Source: Limnoperna fortunei (lineage: Eukaryota; Mollusca; Bivalvia; Mytilida; Modiolidae). From it: DNA of 64,000 nucleotides. The stretch is taken from the NCBI GenBank assembly GCA_944474755.1, contig OX104122.1, positions 19,292,641 to 19,356,640 of the forward strand, read 5' to 3'. Positions 1 to 11,968 of this stretch are shown one piece after another. The notes under the pieces are model-generated. The model was not told where the DNA came from and ran no database searches. It saw only the letters and a program-made list of their open reading frames with translations. Each line of letters opens with the position of its first letter. The first letter of the stretch is position 1. Made by a program: the position numbers and the translations under genes.

Positions 1-469
1 TAACTATTAATGATAGAGGCATGGGGTCTTCACCATAGACCCTCATGCCCTTTGACCTTGAAAACTTGCATGGGTCAAGGTGACGTACTAGTTTTTGACA
101 CATTGCTTTTTTTTAAAGACATTGAAATTATTTTTGTCCTAAAATGTGCTATTAATAATAACGAATAAATAAAGACATGGCGTTAAAAGTTGTATCAAAC
201 TTTTATAAGAGTTATCTCTCTTAGAATGCCAATCTGTAGCAAATAATATCAAATAATTTCTATTTTAAATATTTATAGAAAAGTTATAACATTTTGCAAA
301 AAGATGATTATTTTAAATGTCATCATGTAATACAAAATTAAAATTAATGTGGAAAGACCCTCAAATGTTCACCCGAACAGTTGATCTTTAATATTAATAA
401 TTTTCTTCCGATCAAAAATTCAATTTCGTGATGCAAAGAAGTTTCTTATCCGATCCCGCTGAAAATTTG

Positions 470-964
470 TCAATTTACTGGATACCCCATGGGCTGTCTC
501 CCCTCCACCCTGCTAACACGTCCGGTCAAAAATGAGGGCGTGGCAGGGACCACCCACAAAAACGTTGTGTCCACATCTCCTCCTAAGGCACACAAAATGG
601 TACAATAAAATGGAGGCCAATTCCATCTGGGACCGATGTCCTCGAATTGTCGATAGGTAGAAAATCGTTGGGCGCAACCAGTAAAAAGTAACAAGTCGTG
701 CACGTCCAACACCAGTTTTTCTGTGAAAATCGTAATTTCCCGAAAAACGATGCATCCCAGCTGTTTGAAACCTTCGCCATTCGCTTTAGAATGTCGATTT
801 CTGTCTAAACATGTCCTTCCGTAACGTGTACGAGTCAATAAATCCTTAAAATCCCACATTGAAACACGTGACCACCCCTCCCCCCCAGCCACGTAAATTT
901 CGTCTGTCGTGATGTCCGTTTCAGCCATCGTCACTGAATGACAGTGTAAATCGTGTGTCAACAA
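470..964 (-). other. Unrecognised 164-codon open frame
   Basis: An uninterrupted frame has an internal start around 930 in a good context (GACGATGGCTGAAACG). It encodes MAETDITTDEIYVAGGEGW and onward, with aromatic- and cysteine-containing but unfamiliar sequence. The local base composition is richer in G and C than its surroundings, and other frames on both strands are also open, which can create chance open frames. I recognise no domain. It could be part of a decayed mobile element, since LINE and SINE remnants flank it. Confidence 0.2.
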
Positions 965-1474
965 GTTGTTCTAACTGTCCGAACTGCATTTTACCTGAAA
1001 CAATAACAAATTGAAACAATTTCCGACGTCACTTTTTTGTGTATTCCATCGTCTGCTACGTGCCTCGTGTAATTATTTTACAGTGTGAAATTTCTCTGAA
1101 ATAAAGGGAGAACGTCTTTTATTAATTGTCGTCATGATCCGTTGATACTATTCCGTGTCGTCCTGAAATAAACAATCACTGAGATTAAAGATCGTGCATC
1201 ATGTCATATAGATGTCTGTTCAGGGCCATGGTAACTGCCTGTAGTGAAAAAATAAAACTATCCGTGATATTATATAACAATGTCACGTGACTTCAGCTAG
1301 TTCATTTCTTTGCCTTTTACCATAAATCTCTTTCTCTTTTCCTACAAGTCAAGAAAAGTCATTAAAATACAAAACAAACAGTTAAAAACAGAAAAATAAA
1401 CAAACAAACAAATACACAAAAAAACTGGTTCACGGTTTTTATGTAATCATAGTTGCATATAAAACTATGAAACC

Positions 1475-1560
1475 AAAAAGGGCCCGGCTCCCCACCCAGG
1501 GCCAGCATGTTAAAAATTATAAAACATGCTGGCCCTGGGTGGGGGGCCGGGCCTTTTTTT
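1475..1560. repeat. Near-perfect hairpin, 37-bp arms
   Basis: The left arm, starting AAAAAGGGCCCGGCTCCCCA, is mirrored by the right arm ending GGGGCCGGGCCTTTTTTT, with an AT-rich loop of about 11 bases. Only about two positions differ between the arms. It is GC-rich inside AT-rich DNA and probably a tiny foldback element. Confidence 0.8.
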
Positions 1561-1717
1561 TATTCAATTTTTTTCCTGTTTTTTAACTAGAACGTTAGAA
1601 ACAGTACCGGAAAAGTAACCAAAAGGGGGGGGGGGTGGTGTGAAATACGGCAATATTACGTTTTACCCTCTGGTGCTTCTTGTTTGACGTTTAACGCCAC
1701 TTTAAATTAAAGGAGGG

Positions 1718-3562
1718 AAGACCCTCAAATGTTCAACCGAACAGTTGATCTTTAATTTTATATAATCTTTGTGGTCTTCTAACATTTTTTCTAGCGAGTT
1801 TACATTCATGATTAAACCATAGTTTTCTATGGGCCGTATTTTCATTTTAATCTTTAATTGCTGTTTGTTCTGAAGGACCAAGTGTATCTTCTGCAGATTT
1901 TAACAGAATAGTTACAATTTCTTGTAAATAAGTGTTAACATCAGTATTATTAACTTGATCAATATGTACGGACGAAAGTTATAAGTTGGTATATAAAGTA
2001 TCATTTCTATCTAAGCACAAATTGTTTTCAAAAACATTTTTAGCCTCTGGTTTCCATTTTCTTATCTTCGGCTTATGTAAAGTATTTGGGGGTTGTTTTA
2101 TTGAGAAGGGTAATAAAAATTTAATTGATATGAACATCAGATATTAATGAACTGAAATCCAGAATTTCAAAATCCTGTACAAAAGGAACTACATTTGTAG
2201 TACTAATGACATAATCAATAACAGTATTAATTTTGGTAGTAGGTTTTTCTTGACGGTCTGTTCCAACTCTACCATTAGAAATATAGAAATTATTCCCTAT
2301 TTTCGAAATACAAGAGTTACTTCCCATTTGCAAGAGTTGTCTTTCATAGCAGCAGATAGGGAAAAATCACGTTTTTATTTTTTTTTAATAATGTCTGTGG
2401 ACTGACTATTTCAGTACACTTAAAAAAACTGCGAAATTAGTTTGCATATCATAATAAATTTTACCGGATGCTTTGCTATATGTGAATAAAAAAATATTGT
2501 AGAAAAACTACTTTTTACCCACAGTAGGTACTATAAAGTACCTGCTCTAGTAAAGAACAGATAACTCTGCAAATGGGAGATAAATCCTATTTACCGCAAG
2601 CAGGGAATTATTTCTACAAAAATCAATAAATTTTTTCCAAGTCCGTTAATAGTTAGGTCTGGACTGTTTCTATATAGCGAAACGTTTAATTCTTCTAAAT
2701 TTTTAACATCATTAAACTCATTTATATCTATAATGTTTTCTGTAAAAAAGTCATCGGTTATAATTTTGTTCAATGAAATCATTTAAATATCCAATTCTTG
2801 CATTCATATCACATAATAAACACACAAATTCAGATTTTCTACACACTCTTTGTAGTTCAATTTCAATATCAAAAAAGGCATCCATAGATGCATAAGAACT
2901 ACCTTCAGGGGGTACATATACGATACCAACTATAATATCTTGAGGAGAGTTCAACACCTGTTTATCTACACTAAACAAACTGAGAACAAATTAACAATCA
3001 CTATAATCATTGAGATAAGGCTTAAACCCTATGGCTATACCACCAGATGTATTTATAAAGTTCTTTCTATTCTTATATTTAAGGATTAACTACAAAAAAT
3101 ATTTTCTCCATCGAGGGATAACAAAATTTCCGTTTTGCACATTATATATTTCCGCGTAACGCAAAACGGAAATTTTGTTATCCCTCGACGGAGAAAATAT
3201 TTTTTGGAAGTTAATACTTATAAATTTATAAATAAATTCAAACAATAGAATAAACTCAACAATATTATTTTTGTAACTGGACATTTTCGGAAATGTTAGT
3301 TTCCCGTGAAGTAATATATGACGTCAAATGGCGCGTGTCTCCATGACGATCCATCCTCTGATAGAAAATATTTTCCAGCCAATCAAAAGTCAGTGTTCTC
3401 GCAAAATTTATTTATTTAAATATAAACTCATTGCTATTAATAGCATCGAAGTCATCCAATTTGTTCGGTTAAGCACACTATGTCGAAGTCTGTTAACAAT
3501 GATTTAAATTCAGGATAGTTGAGTCTATTTTTGACACCGCACACATTTAATGATAAAACTTG
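1718..3562 (-). pseudogene. Decayed non-LTR retrotransposon: endonuclease domain and linker
   Basis: Read on the minus strand, this is an apurinic-type (EEP) endonuclease broken into pieces. Near 3,445-3,560 is VLSLNVCGVKNRLNYPEF with LLTDFDIVCLTE, the domain start. At about 3,005-3,070 is SGGIAIGFKP. At 2,751-2,978 are IIVGIVYVPPEG and CDMNARIG, the DxNAR catalytic motif. At 2,591-2,782 is LYRNSPDLTINGLGKNLL. At 2,121-2,333 are YISNGRVGTD, NTVIDYVIS and SSLISDVH, the terminal SDH catalytic motif. Downstream, 1,730-1,830 reads LWFNHECKLARKN, the usual linker to the reverse transcriptase. Stops and frameshifts separate the parts, and a hairpin element sits inside. It is dead, and is probably related to the LINE at 12.5-14.5 kb. 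Confidence 0.85.
3094..3205. repeat. Hairpin element, about 45-bp arms, inside LINE relic
   Basis: AAAAAATATTTTCTCCATCG at the left is mirrored by CGACGGAGAAAATATTTTTT at the right. Between them the arms continue as GAGGGATAACAAAATTTCCG and its complement, with a loop of about 22 bases. It interrupts the LINE endonuclease remnant between the SGGIAI and N-terminal blocks, so it arrived later. Confidence 0.85.
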
Positions 3563-3734
3563 TAGAGTATGTCTTTTGGCCGGGTTGATTTAATCCCGGC
3601 TATTGTCAAGGTCGTCTGTTCCATCTGAGTAATCGGATTAACTACAGTTATGTAATCCTCCGTGGTGTGGCACTTTCATCATCGTCGTCTAGGGGCTCCT
3701 GCGGGGTTGTTGTTTCGGTCGCGCACCTTGTTTT

Positions 3735-4047
3735 CAGGGGCGGATGCAGCCTCAAATGAAAGGGGGGGGGTCCAAATTTGTCATGGTGGCATGCCGACCT
3801 CGCAGAGGTCGTATTACGGCAGGGGGTCTGTGGGCCGCTTAAGCCCCCATAAGCTCTGAACGAAATGGTGTAAAATCCTGCATTCTGACGATTTCCTTAC
3901 ACCTAAAACATGTCCGTTAAAATGTCATTTTGTTATGCTAAAACAAAAAACCCCCACAAAAGTAGGGGTCCAGACCCCATGCTTGTCAAAACGAAAGGGG
4001 GGGGGGGGGTCCGGACCCCCTAGACCCCCCCTCTGGATCCGCCACTG
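3735..4047. mobile_element. hAT-like MITE with 5-bp target duplication
   Basis: The left end CAGGGGCGGATGCAG and the inverted right end CAGTGGCGGATCCAG form terminal inverted repeats of the CAGnGGCGGAT type common to hAT-related MITEs. GTTTT flanks both sides (3,730-3,734 and 4,048-4,052). The 313-bp interior contains long G runs and no transposase. Confidence 0.75.
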
Positions 4048-4438
4048 GTTTTTCATATATTATGTTTCGACTGAGGCGCTCGGTTTTATTTTCATTGACA
4101 TATGGAACTTATGACGATAAGTGAAATTTGTAAAATTCTGTTCATGTGTTACATTTTTGGTATTCTTCCAAATAAAATTTCTTTTCAAGGATATGATTTG
4201 TCTTGCAGAAAAGTCATAATAATAACACCAATCTATTGTTGTATTTTTAAAAAAAGAAATATAAATGTATGGATGAAAGCGGGGTTTTTTTAAATAATGT
4301 GACACTTATTTTGTAAATGTTTTTCCGACGCAGTCGGTATTATATTCACTTTTTACCCTTTGACCTCATGACACTTCACCTCTCGAAAAGCAAGTCACGT
4401 GATCGCAATTCAGCTTCTTGATTAGTCAAAAACAAATA

Positions 4439-5080
4439 GGACGGGGGTTCGGAACAGGGTGGTAAATTGGACAGGGGTTCGGAACAGGTTTGTAAATTGG
4501 CCATTCACCTTTCAAATTGTGTACAGTACCGTCTGTTTGTTTATAAAATTACTTCATAGTGCAATTAAGTATTAAGAACGATAGATATGAGCTGCAGTAC
4601 GAAGAGAAGAAATTTTAATTAATTTCATTAATAAATACAAATTGACAATCATTTTATATACATGTTGATATTAAATCAAATGTATTATAATCGGGGGTTC
4701 CGAACAGGGTGGTAAATTATACAGGGGTTCGGAACAGGTTTGTAAATTGGCAATTCACCTTTCAAATTGTGTACAATTATTATTAGATTTTACCGTCTGT
4801 TTGTTTATACAATTATTTCATAGTGCAATTTAAGTATTAAGAACGATATAGATGAGCTGCAGTTTGTAAAATTTTATATCAAAAAGCTAATAAAAAATGT
4901 TAAATATTTTTTATTTGAAGTACTGCGCAAATTAAAACACATATTAACACGCTGGATTTTTGCGAGCTTTTATGGAGTGTAAAAACGACGAAGGGAAGAA
5001 ATTTTAATTAATTTCATTAATAAATACAAATTTACAATCATTTTATATACATGTTGAAATTAAATCAAATGTATTATTAT
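4439..5080. repeat. Direct duplication of about 250 bp, second copy with extra 130 bp
   Basis: The block beginning GGGGGTTCGGAACAGGGTGG at about 4,443 recurs at about 4,693. Both copies run through a repeated GGTTCGGAACAGG motif to an ATTTTAATTAATTTCATTAA tail (4,613 and 5,003). Copy two carries about 130 additional bases (about 4,862-4,990), which are either an insertion in it or a loss from copy one. Confidence 0.75.
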
Positions 5081-5460
5081 TGTTCTTGGGCGTCCGTCGT
5101 AGTACACACATAGATAGAGAGAGAGTTGTGGCTCTAATTGTAAAGTATACTTTGCCTATTCAGTAGATTTTAAACTTCATGTATAAACATTTTATTAAAA
5201 AATGTCTAATATTCAATTTGTTTACATTATTGTATATCTGCTTTGGTGCTCGCATAAAAACTTAATTTCTATATCTTAGGCAGTGTGTTTCAATACATAA
5301 TAGCAATAAAAGTTGTGGAATACATGTACATGTACAACAAAGTACATGTAGTTGTATGTAAATTATCAATTTTAGGTTAACTTTATGCTTGGTAAATCTA
5401 TTAATATCGGAAACAAGTAAATAAAATAATCTGTTGAAATATAAAAACACATATGAAGGC

Positions 5461-5480
5461 GGGGGGGGGGGGGGGGGGGG
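5461..5480. repeat. Poly-G run
   Basis: A G homopolymer of about 20 bases, one of several in the window (others near 3,997, 1,625 and, as poly-C, 22,730). Length in the assembly may be unreliable. Confidence 0.7.
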
Positions 5481-5730
5481 CACACATGTATAAATTAACA
5501 ATTTCAAACTCGTTTCACATGGGACTAGTGTTAATTTATAGGTTCAAGATTTCTTTCACGTAGTAATAATTGTCCTTCAGTACTTCCCCAAAAACATTTC
5601 CATCAAACATTTATGGTCTAATGAAACGGGGAATTTGTTTGACAATAATGGCGATTCGTAGTTCAATGCTTAACTCAGTTTATATCTTTACAGCGTCGGT
5701 TATCTTTTTTTAAAGATAGTACTTGTTATA

Positions 5731-5893
5731 TTATATATACGTATATGTATACGTCTACAAATTAAGCCCAACACTGTTAGAATTAAATTTTAAGTCTGTT
5801 AAATTTTGTGCTTATCCTCAGCGGGATTCCATTGTGACACTGAGGTGCTATTCCGCCTGCATTATGTCCAGCAGACCCCTCGGTCGAATATGC
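5731..5893 (-). mobile_element. tRNA-derived SINE, family B, diverged copy
   Basis: On the minus strand a tRNA-like head (CGAGGGGTCTGCTGGACAT, internal promoter A-box-like) is followed by GTGTTGGGCTTAATTTGTAG and a TATA-rich tail. The same head and tail occur at 20,886 and 21,333. Confidence 0.7.
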
Positions 5894-7818
5894 TATATTA
5901 AATATAGATACTCCAAGTAACGTTGGCCTGTGTCAAAGAATAGAACCGGTGATCCCTGCCCCAAAATGGCTTTGCCAAAATTAACAACAATTAACCATAT
6001 GACAACAATTAATGAAATTAATATATAATAATAACAATCACAGAGCCTTAGAAACAGTTATAAATGTGAGGCTCTGTCAAGAATTTCACAAGTGTTTCGC
6101 GGCGAATACAAATAAACTTTATATTTTGTGAAGTGAATTGAAAACATGCAGAAAGTACAACACACTGATAGACAGACGATTTCTGACTTTCAATTTTCGG
6201 CGCTTATTCTTGTGATTGCCTGACGTCTCAAGATAATATCGTATTCGACAACACGTCGTAAACGAGATCAGAATACTAAATATCATAAGAAGTGAGGGCA
6301 AAGGCAAGAATACCAGGAGATTTTATTCGGCACTGCCTGATAAAGCAAAAGCTTATTCGGTTACTTTATTGTACAGCAAATGTAACAAATGCGGGATAAT
6401 ATAGAGATTACACCAAAGAGTTTCCAACTATAAGGTAGAAGCTGAGACATTAGCGTGCTTCATCGCCAACCTTTCTTACTTTGAGGAGATTTGGTTTTTG
6501 GTATGTTATGTGGTTAACAGGTGTAATATTGTTTTAAAATGTATAATTTAACATTCCAACAAGTAAACACAAATAGTCAGTTCAGACAAAAACTTGTATG
6601 CTTGTTTGTCTGGGTATTCCGCAGGTCCTCCCTCCCAAAATAAACTGTACGCCACGATATTGCCTAAAATTGCTAAAAGTTGCGTTTAACCCTTTATAAA
6701 CAAACATAAATATATTTGTTTGTTTATTTTTCTTTTAAAACTTTCCATACTAGGTACACATGGTCCGAGGAGAAGACAGAACAAAATAACGTCGGAAATT
6801 GTTTTTTGTTTCGTAATGTTTCAGTTAAAATCCATTGTAGAATGGTAATAAATTCCAACTCTCTTGTAAAGGATTTTTAACCCATAACGCCTTAAAGTCA
6901 TATGGCATGGTGTGAGACGTGGATATGCTTTCTCGCTCATCGGTATAAATGAAGAGTGCATGTAAGCCTAACCAGTGTAGAAACTGATTTAAAATAAAAT
7001 AAATAAATAAAGCCTTTCTACCAGTATTTATTTTCAGGTTTAAATATTATGTGTCGATCTCATAATTTTTTGACTTTGTTTATGATTGGATTGATTATTT
7101 CCGTAATTGATTTACCGACACGTAACACATCTTTTACTCCGATAAGCCGAACTCGAACGTATCTACTCCATGATTAGCTTATCGTTTACCCAACATCACA
7201 GCTGACAATTATACCGAACGGCAAACGAAACGCCACATTTTGCTGCTCATTATAATTTTATCGCTATTATCTGATTGGCGCAGTTCGGTTGGAGTAAAGT
7301 GTGTGTGTGCGTGGATGAGGGTGTGTGTGTGTGTGTGTGACGGACAGTACAATCAATATTGATGCAATGCAGATTGTATACCAAATGTAAATAATAATTT
7401 TTAACACATCTACCACCCACCACAAATATTACCGTTTAAAGCACTACATACAATACTATAACCACAACATTATCAACACATTATTGTTGGTAACACACAT
7501 ATTACTTATAAAACTAATCTTGCGGATTTATTTTCATGCCGAATGTCGAAGTTTTTTTTACTGGGTATTCCGTTATCATCACACCAATAAATAACGGGAC
7601 TCCATAAAATAGATAATTATTGCATATTAGTAATACATTTGTACATTTGCTAACACCCGATCAGCTGACATAAAGAAATACAAAGATATAAAAGCCAGCG
7701 ATCCGATCTTCAGATATGGAATGGCAAGTAAATAATTAACACACTGCCCAGAAAAAATACTATATGAAGAAAAAATAGACATTTTATAAAAAAAAAAAAA
7801 TACCAGAAAAACTTTTGG
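5894..7818. other. No gene; two decayed SINE tails and a GT microsatellite
   Basis: I see no coding region. Positions 6,617-6,705 and 7,559-7,622 look like worn 3' ends of the family A SINE (CCAATAAAAACTGGACGCCA-type core followed by AATTGCTGAAAGT-type sequence). A (GT)n run lies at 7,318-7,340. Confidence 0.5.
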
Positions 7819-7957
7819 CAACATCACAAAATCTGGACAAGGGTCGTGAAATGGACCAAGAAACTGTTATAATCCTCGCTTCGACTAGGGCCATATCAGT
7901 TTCTTGGTCCATATCACGACGCTTGGGCCGTCCAAGTTTTTGTGATATTGTCATCAG
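7819..7957. repeat. Hairpin element, about 50-bp imperfect arms
   Basis: ATGGACCAAGAAACTG on the left is mirrored by CAGTTTCTTGGTCCAT on the right, and the pairing extends outward through GGTCGTGA/TCACGACG and ATCACAAAA/TTTTGTGAT with one small gap. The loop holds TAATCCTCGCTTCGACTAGG. It is probably a foldback MITE; short open frames across it are by-products of the symmetry. Confidence 0.75.
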
Positions 7958-8473
7958 CAACATGAAAAATTCTGTAAATATTTGTTGTAAGTTGCGATGA
8001 CCCCCATTCCAACAAACGGATAATGGTGAATCTATGGGATTCATGTTAGGTGATGCTATTTTAGCCAAAAGGGGTTAGGGGGTGCTGCACTCTTTACAAA
8101 CTCTTTCAGTCTAAACAATTACACAGTTGATTGTGATGGTTTTGCGGTTATTCAACCCTGTTGGAAATCCTCAAAACGTCCAGTTGGGGACACGCTGTAT
8201 AGTTATGTGGGTCGATTGATAGAACTATCTCATGCATGGTCCCAGCGATATAACATGCTGTCGTCAGCAACTAAACGTGTATTCCAATAGACCTAATCTA
8301 GTAAGCCATCTATAATGGCTAAAATAGCAACGGTTTTTGAATGTGCACTAAAACAACCTCTGCTAAGAATAATCCTTTGATTGTATATACCATATACATA
8401 TGCCATATTTTAACGTATCATGCCTCATGGAAATCACATGATTTAGTTACACCAAGACATTTTTTGTTATCAC

Positions 8474-8540
8474 ATGTGACTTGTGCCCCGTCTCCATGTG
8501 ACTTGTATCCCGCCACCATATGACTTGTATCCCTCCTTCA
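8474..8540. repeat. Three copies of a 22-bp repeat
   Basis: CATGTGACTTGTATCCCGCC-like units occur three times with small changes. Confidence 0.6.
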
Positions 8541-8829
8541 ATGGGAAATTATATACAGAATATTGGTTATACGGGCATTATATGCCTCCCCCGATTTGAA
8601 ATGATTCACTCTATACATTCCTGTATCCCCGAGCTACGACGTCGACTAAGCATCTAATATTCTGTTTATAATTCGTATCCAATACATAACTTAATCGAAA
8701 TTATATTCAAGTCAAAATGAAAAAAAAAAGATTAATATAACATCTCGAATGAATGTACATGTAACAGGATACAGTATCGCTTTTGTCATGTGTTCTTTTC
8801 TTTTTTGTGCTATATATTTTTTCTACAAC

Positions 8830-9230
8830 AATCAAGTCTATTGATGTTAATATTTGTGTCATTAATAACATCTTCATTATAAGAGATCAAGGAGTATGCA
8901 TTTTCTTAATAAATAATTTTACACAGATCGAGACTTTCTTTCAGTAATGGGTTAATATTTAATGTATTAATTCTGGCATAATATAACAAAGATTGTGTTT
9001 TAAATATATTTCAATGTAGCTTCTTCCTAATCCTTGACGAGAAGCAAGATTATAGATGTTGATCTTTTGACTTCTTGTCTGTTGTGACTCGTGTGAAACT
9101 ATCACATAGATTGTCAAGGAATTTCAAACTCTCTGTATGATATTATGAATTTGGCATTGTATGCAATGTAGAATGCCAAATGTCCGTTCACGTTTTTTTA
9201 CTTTCATCACTTAAGAAACATCAAGCTCAT
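8830..9230 (-). pseudogene. LINE C-terminal relic
   Basis: The minus strand can be followed in parallel with the LINE tail at 13.1-13.4 kb: a DVINDTNININRLD-like block matches DVIDDIDLNSDRLN of the better copy, and INPLLKESLDL matches INPLIKESFEL. Stops interrupt the reading. It abuts the start of the 27-bp minisatellite. Confidence 0.6.
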
Positions 9231-9334
9231 TTACCAGCTTAGACTCTCTGAATAGTACTATAAACACAAATAGATGTAGTCCTGGTGCACCGAAAGTATC
9301 ATCATCCCAAATTCCTAACAAACCTAGCAAGATA

Positions 9335-11968
9335 CGGTACATAGCCATAAAACATAACAGTAGATACATATGTACATAGTACTATAGCAAAACACTACAT
9401 ACATAGCACTAAAGAAAAACATAAATTGCATAGCACTAAGGCAAAGAAGTAGATACATAGCACTTAAGCATAACAGTGATCTATATCGTCAAAGCATAAC
9501 ATTAGATACATAGCACTAAAGCATAACAGTGATCTATATCGTCAAAGCATAACATTAGATACATAGCACTAAAGCATAACAGAAAGTGCATAGCACTGAA
9601 GCAAAACAGAAGGTACATAGCACTAAGGCAAGGAAGTAGATACATAGTACTGTAGCATAGCAGTAGATAAAAAAAAATAAAGTATTACAGTAAATAAATA
9701 GCACTAAAGCATAAAAGAAGGTACACAGCACAAAAACATATATAGCATATGATACAAAGTACTAAAACTAAACAGTTGTTACATAGCACTTAAGCATAAC
9801 AGTAGGTACAAAGCAATAAAGCATATCAGTTTAAACAAATATTTACTGCATATCAGTAGATACAAACTACTAAATTGTAAATTGTAACAGAATGTACATA
9901 GCACTAAACATAACAGTAGATACAAAGCATTAAAGCAAAGAAGTGGATACATAGCACTAAAGCATAGCAGTAGATACATTGTAATAAAGCATAACAGTAG
10001 ATGCAAAGCACTAAAACTAAGCAGTTGTTACATAGCTGTAAAACATAACACAAGATACAAAACACTAAAACATAACAATAGGTACATATCACTAAAGAAT
10101 AACAGAAAAAATCAAAGCACTAAAGCACAACAGTAGATAAATATCACTAATGCATACCAGTTGGTACATAGCACTAAAACATAGCAGTAGATACATAGAA
10201 TTAGAGCATAACGGTAAATAATAGCACGAAAGCAAAACAATAGATGAATAGCACTTAAAGCATAGCAGAAGATACATAGAACTAAAGCAAAGTATATATT
10301 TAATATCATTAAAGCATTACAGTATGTAAATTTTACAAAGCATTTAAATAGATACAAAGCACTAAAGCATAACAATAAATTCATACGAATAAAGCATAAG
10401 AGCATATATATATAGCATTAAAGTATAACAATACTTACTTAGCACTTACATAGCACTAACGCATGGCAGTAGATACATTGCTTTGAAGCATAACAATAGA
10501 TAATATAAATAATGAACAACAGTGCATACATAGCACGAAAGCATGGCAGGAGATGCATATGACTAAAACATAGCAGTAGATGCATAGCACAATAGCATTA
10601 CATAACACATTAGATACAAAGCACTAAAACTAAGCAGTTGTTACATAGCACTAAAGCATAGCAGTAGATACAAAACACTAAATCTTAGCAGTTGTTACAT
10701 AGCACTAAAGAATAGCAGTAGATACAAAACACTAAATCTTAGCAGTTGTTACATAGCACTAAAGCATAGCAGTAGATACAAAACACTAAATCTTAGCAGT
10801 TGTTACATAGCACTAAAGCATAGCAGTAGATACAAAACACTAAAACTAAGCAGTTGTTACATAGCACTAAAGCATAGCAGTAGATACAAAACACTAAATC
10901 TTAGCAGTTGTTACATAGCACTAAAGCATAGCAGTAGATACAAAACACTAAATCTTAGCAGTTGTTACATAGCACTAAAGAATAGCAGTAGATACAAAAC
11001 ACTAAATCTTAGCAGTTGTTACATAGCACTAAAGCATAGCAGTAGATACAAAACACTAAATCTTAGCAGTTGTTACATAGCACTAAAGCATAGCAGTAGA
11101 TACAAAACACTAAAACTAAGCAGTTGTTACATAGCACTAAAGAATACCAGTAGATACAAAACACTAAAACTAAGCAGTTGTTACATAGCACTAAAGCATA
11201 GCAGTAGATACAAAACACTAAATCTTAGCAGTTGTTACATAGCACTAAAGCATAGCAGTAGATACAAAACACTAAAACTAAGCAGTTGTTACATAGCGCT
11301 AAAGCCTAGCAGTAGATACAAAACACTAAATCTTAGCAGTTGTTACATAGCACTAAAGCATAGCAGTAGATACAAAACACTAAAACTAAGCAGTTGTTAC
11401 ATAGCACTAAAGCATAGCAGTAGATACAAAACACTAAAACTTAGCAGTTGTTACATAGCACTAAAGCCTAGCAGTAGATACAAAACACTAAATCTTAGCA
11501 GTTGTTACATAGCACTAAAGCATAGCAGTAGATACAAAACACTAAAACTAAGCAGTTGTTACATAGCACTAAAGCCTAGCAGTAGATACAAAACACTAAA
11601 TCTTAGCAGTTGTTACATAGCACTAAAGCATAGCAGTAGATACAAAACACTAAAACTTAGCAGTTGTTACATAGCACTAAAGCATAGCAGTAGATACAAA
11701 ACACTAAATCTTAGCAGTTGTTACATAGCACTAAAGCATAGCAGTAGATACAAAACACTAAAACTAAGCAGTTGTTACATAGCACTAAAGCATAGCAGTA
11801 GATACAAAACACTAAATCTTAGCAGTTGTTACATAGCACTAAAGCATAGCAGTAGATACAAAACACTAAAACTAAGCAGTTGTTACATAGCACTAAAGCA
11901 TAGCAGTAGATACAAAACACTAAAACTAAGCAGTTGTTACATAGCACTAAAGAATAGCAGTAGATACA
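9335..11968. repeat. 27-bp minisatellite with 54-bp two-part core
   Basis: The outer part (about 9,335-10,610) is made of diverged 27-bp units of the type TACATAGCACTAAAGCATAA + CAGTAGA. From about 10,612 to 11,968 the units alternate strictly: type A (TACATAGCACTAAAGCATAG...) and type B (TACAAAACACTAAATCTTAG... or with AAACTAAG). This gives about 25 nearly identical 54-bp dimers. Minus-strand open frames reading MYLLLCF repeats are artefacts of the unit. Confidence 0.95.

Noticed and set aside
9779..10405. Minus-strand frames of MYLLLCF repeats
   Set aside because: Artefact of the 27-bp minisatellite, which is a multiple of three.
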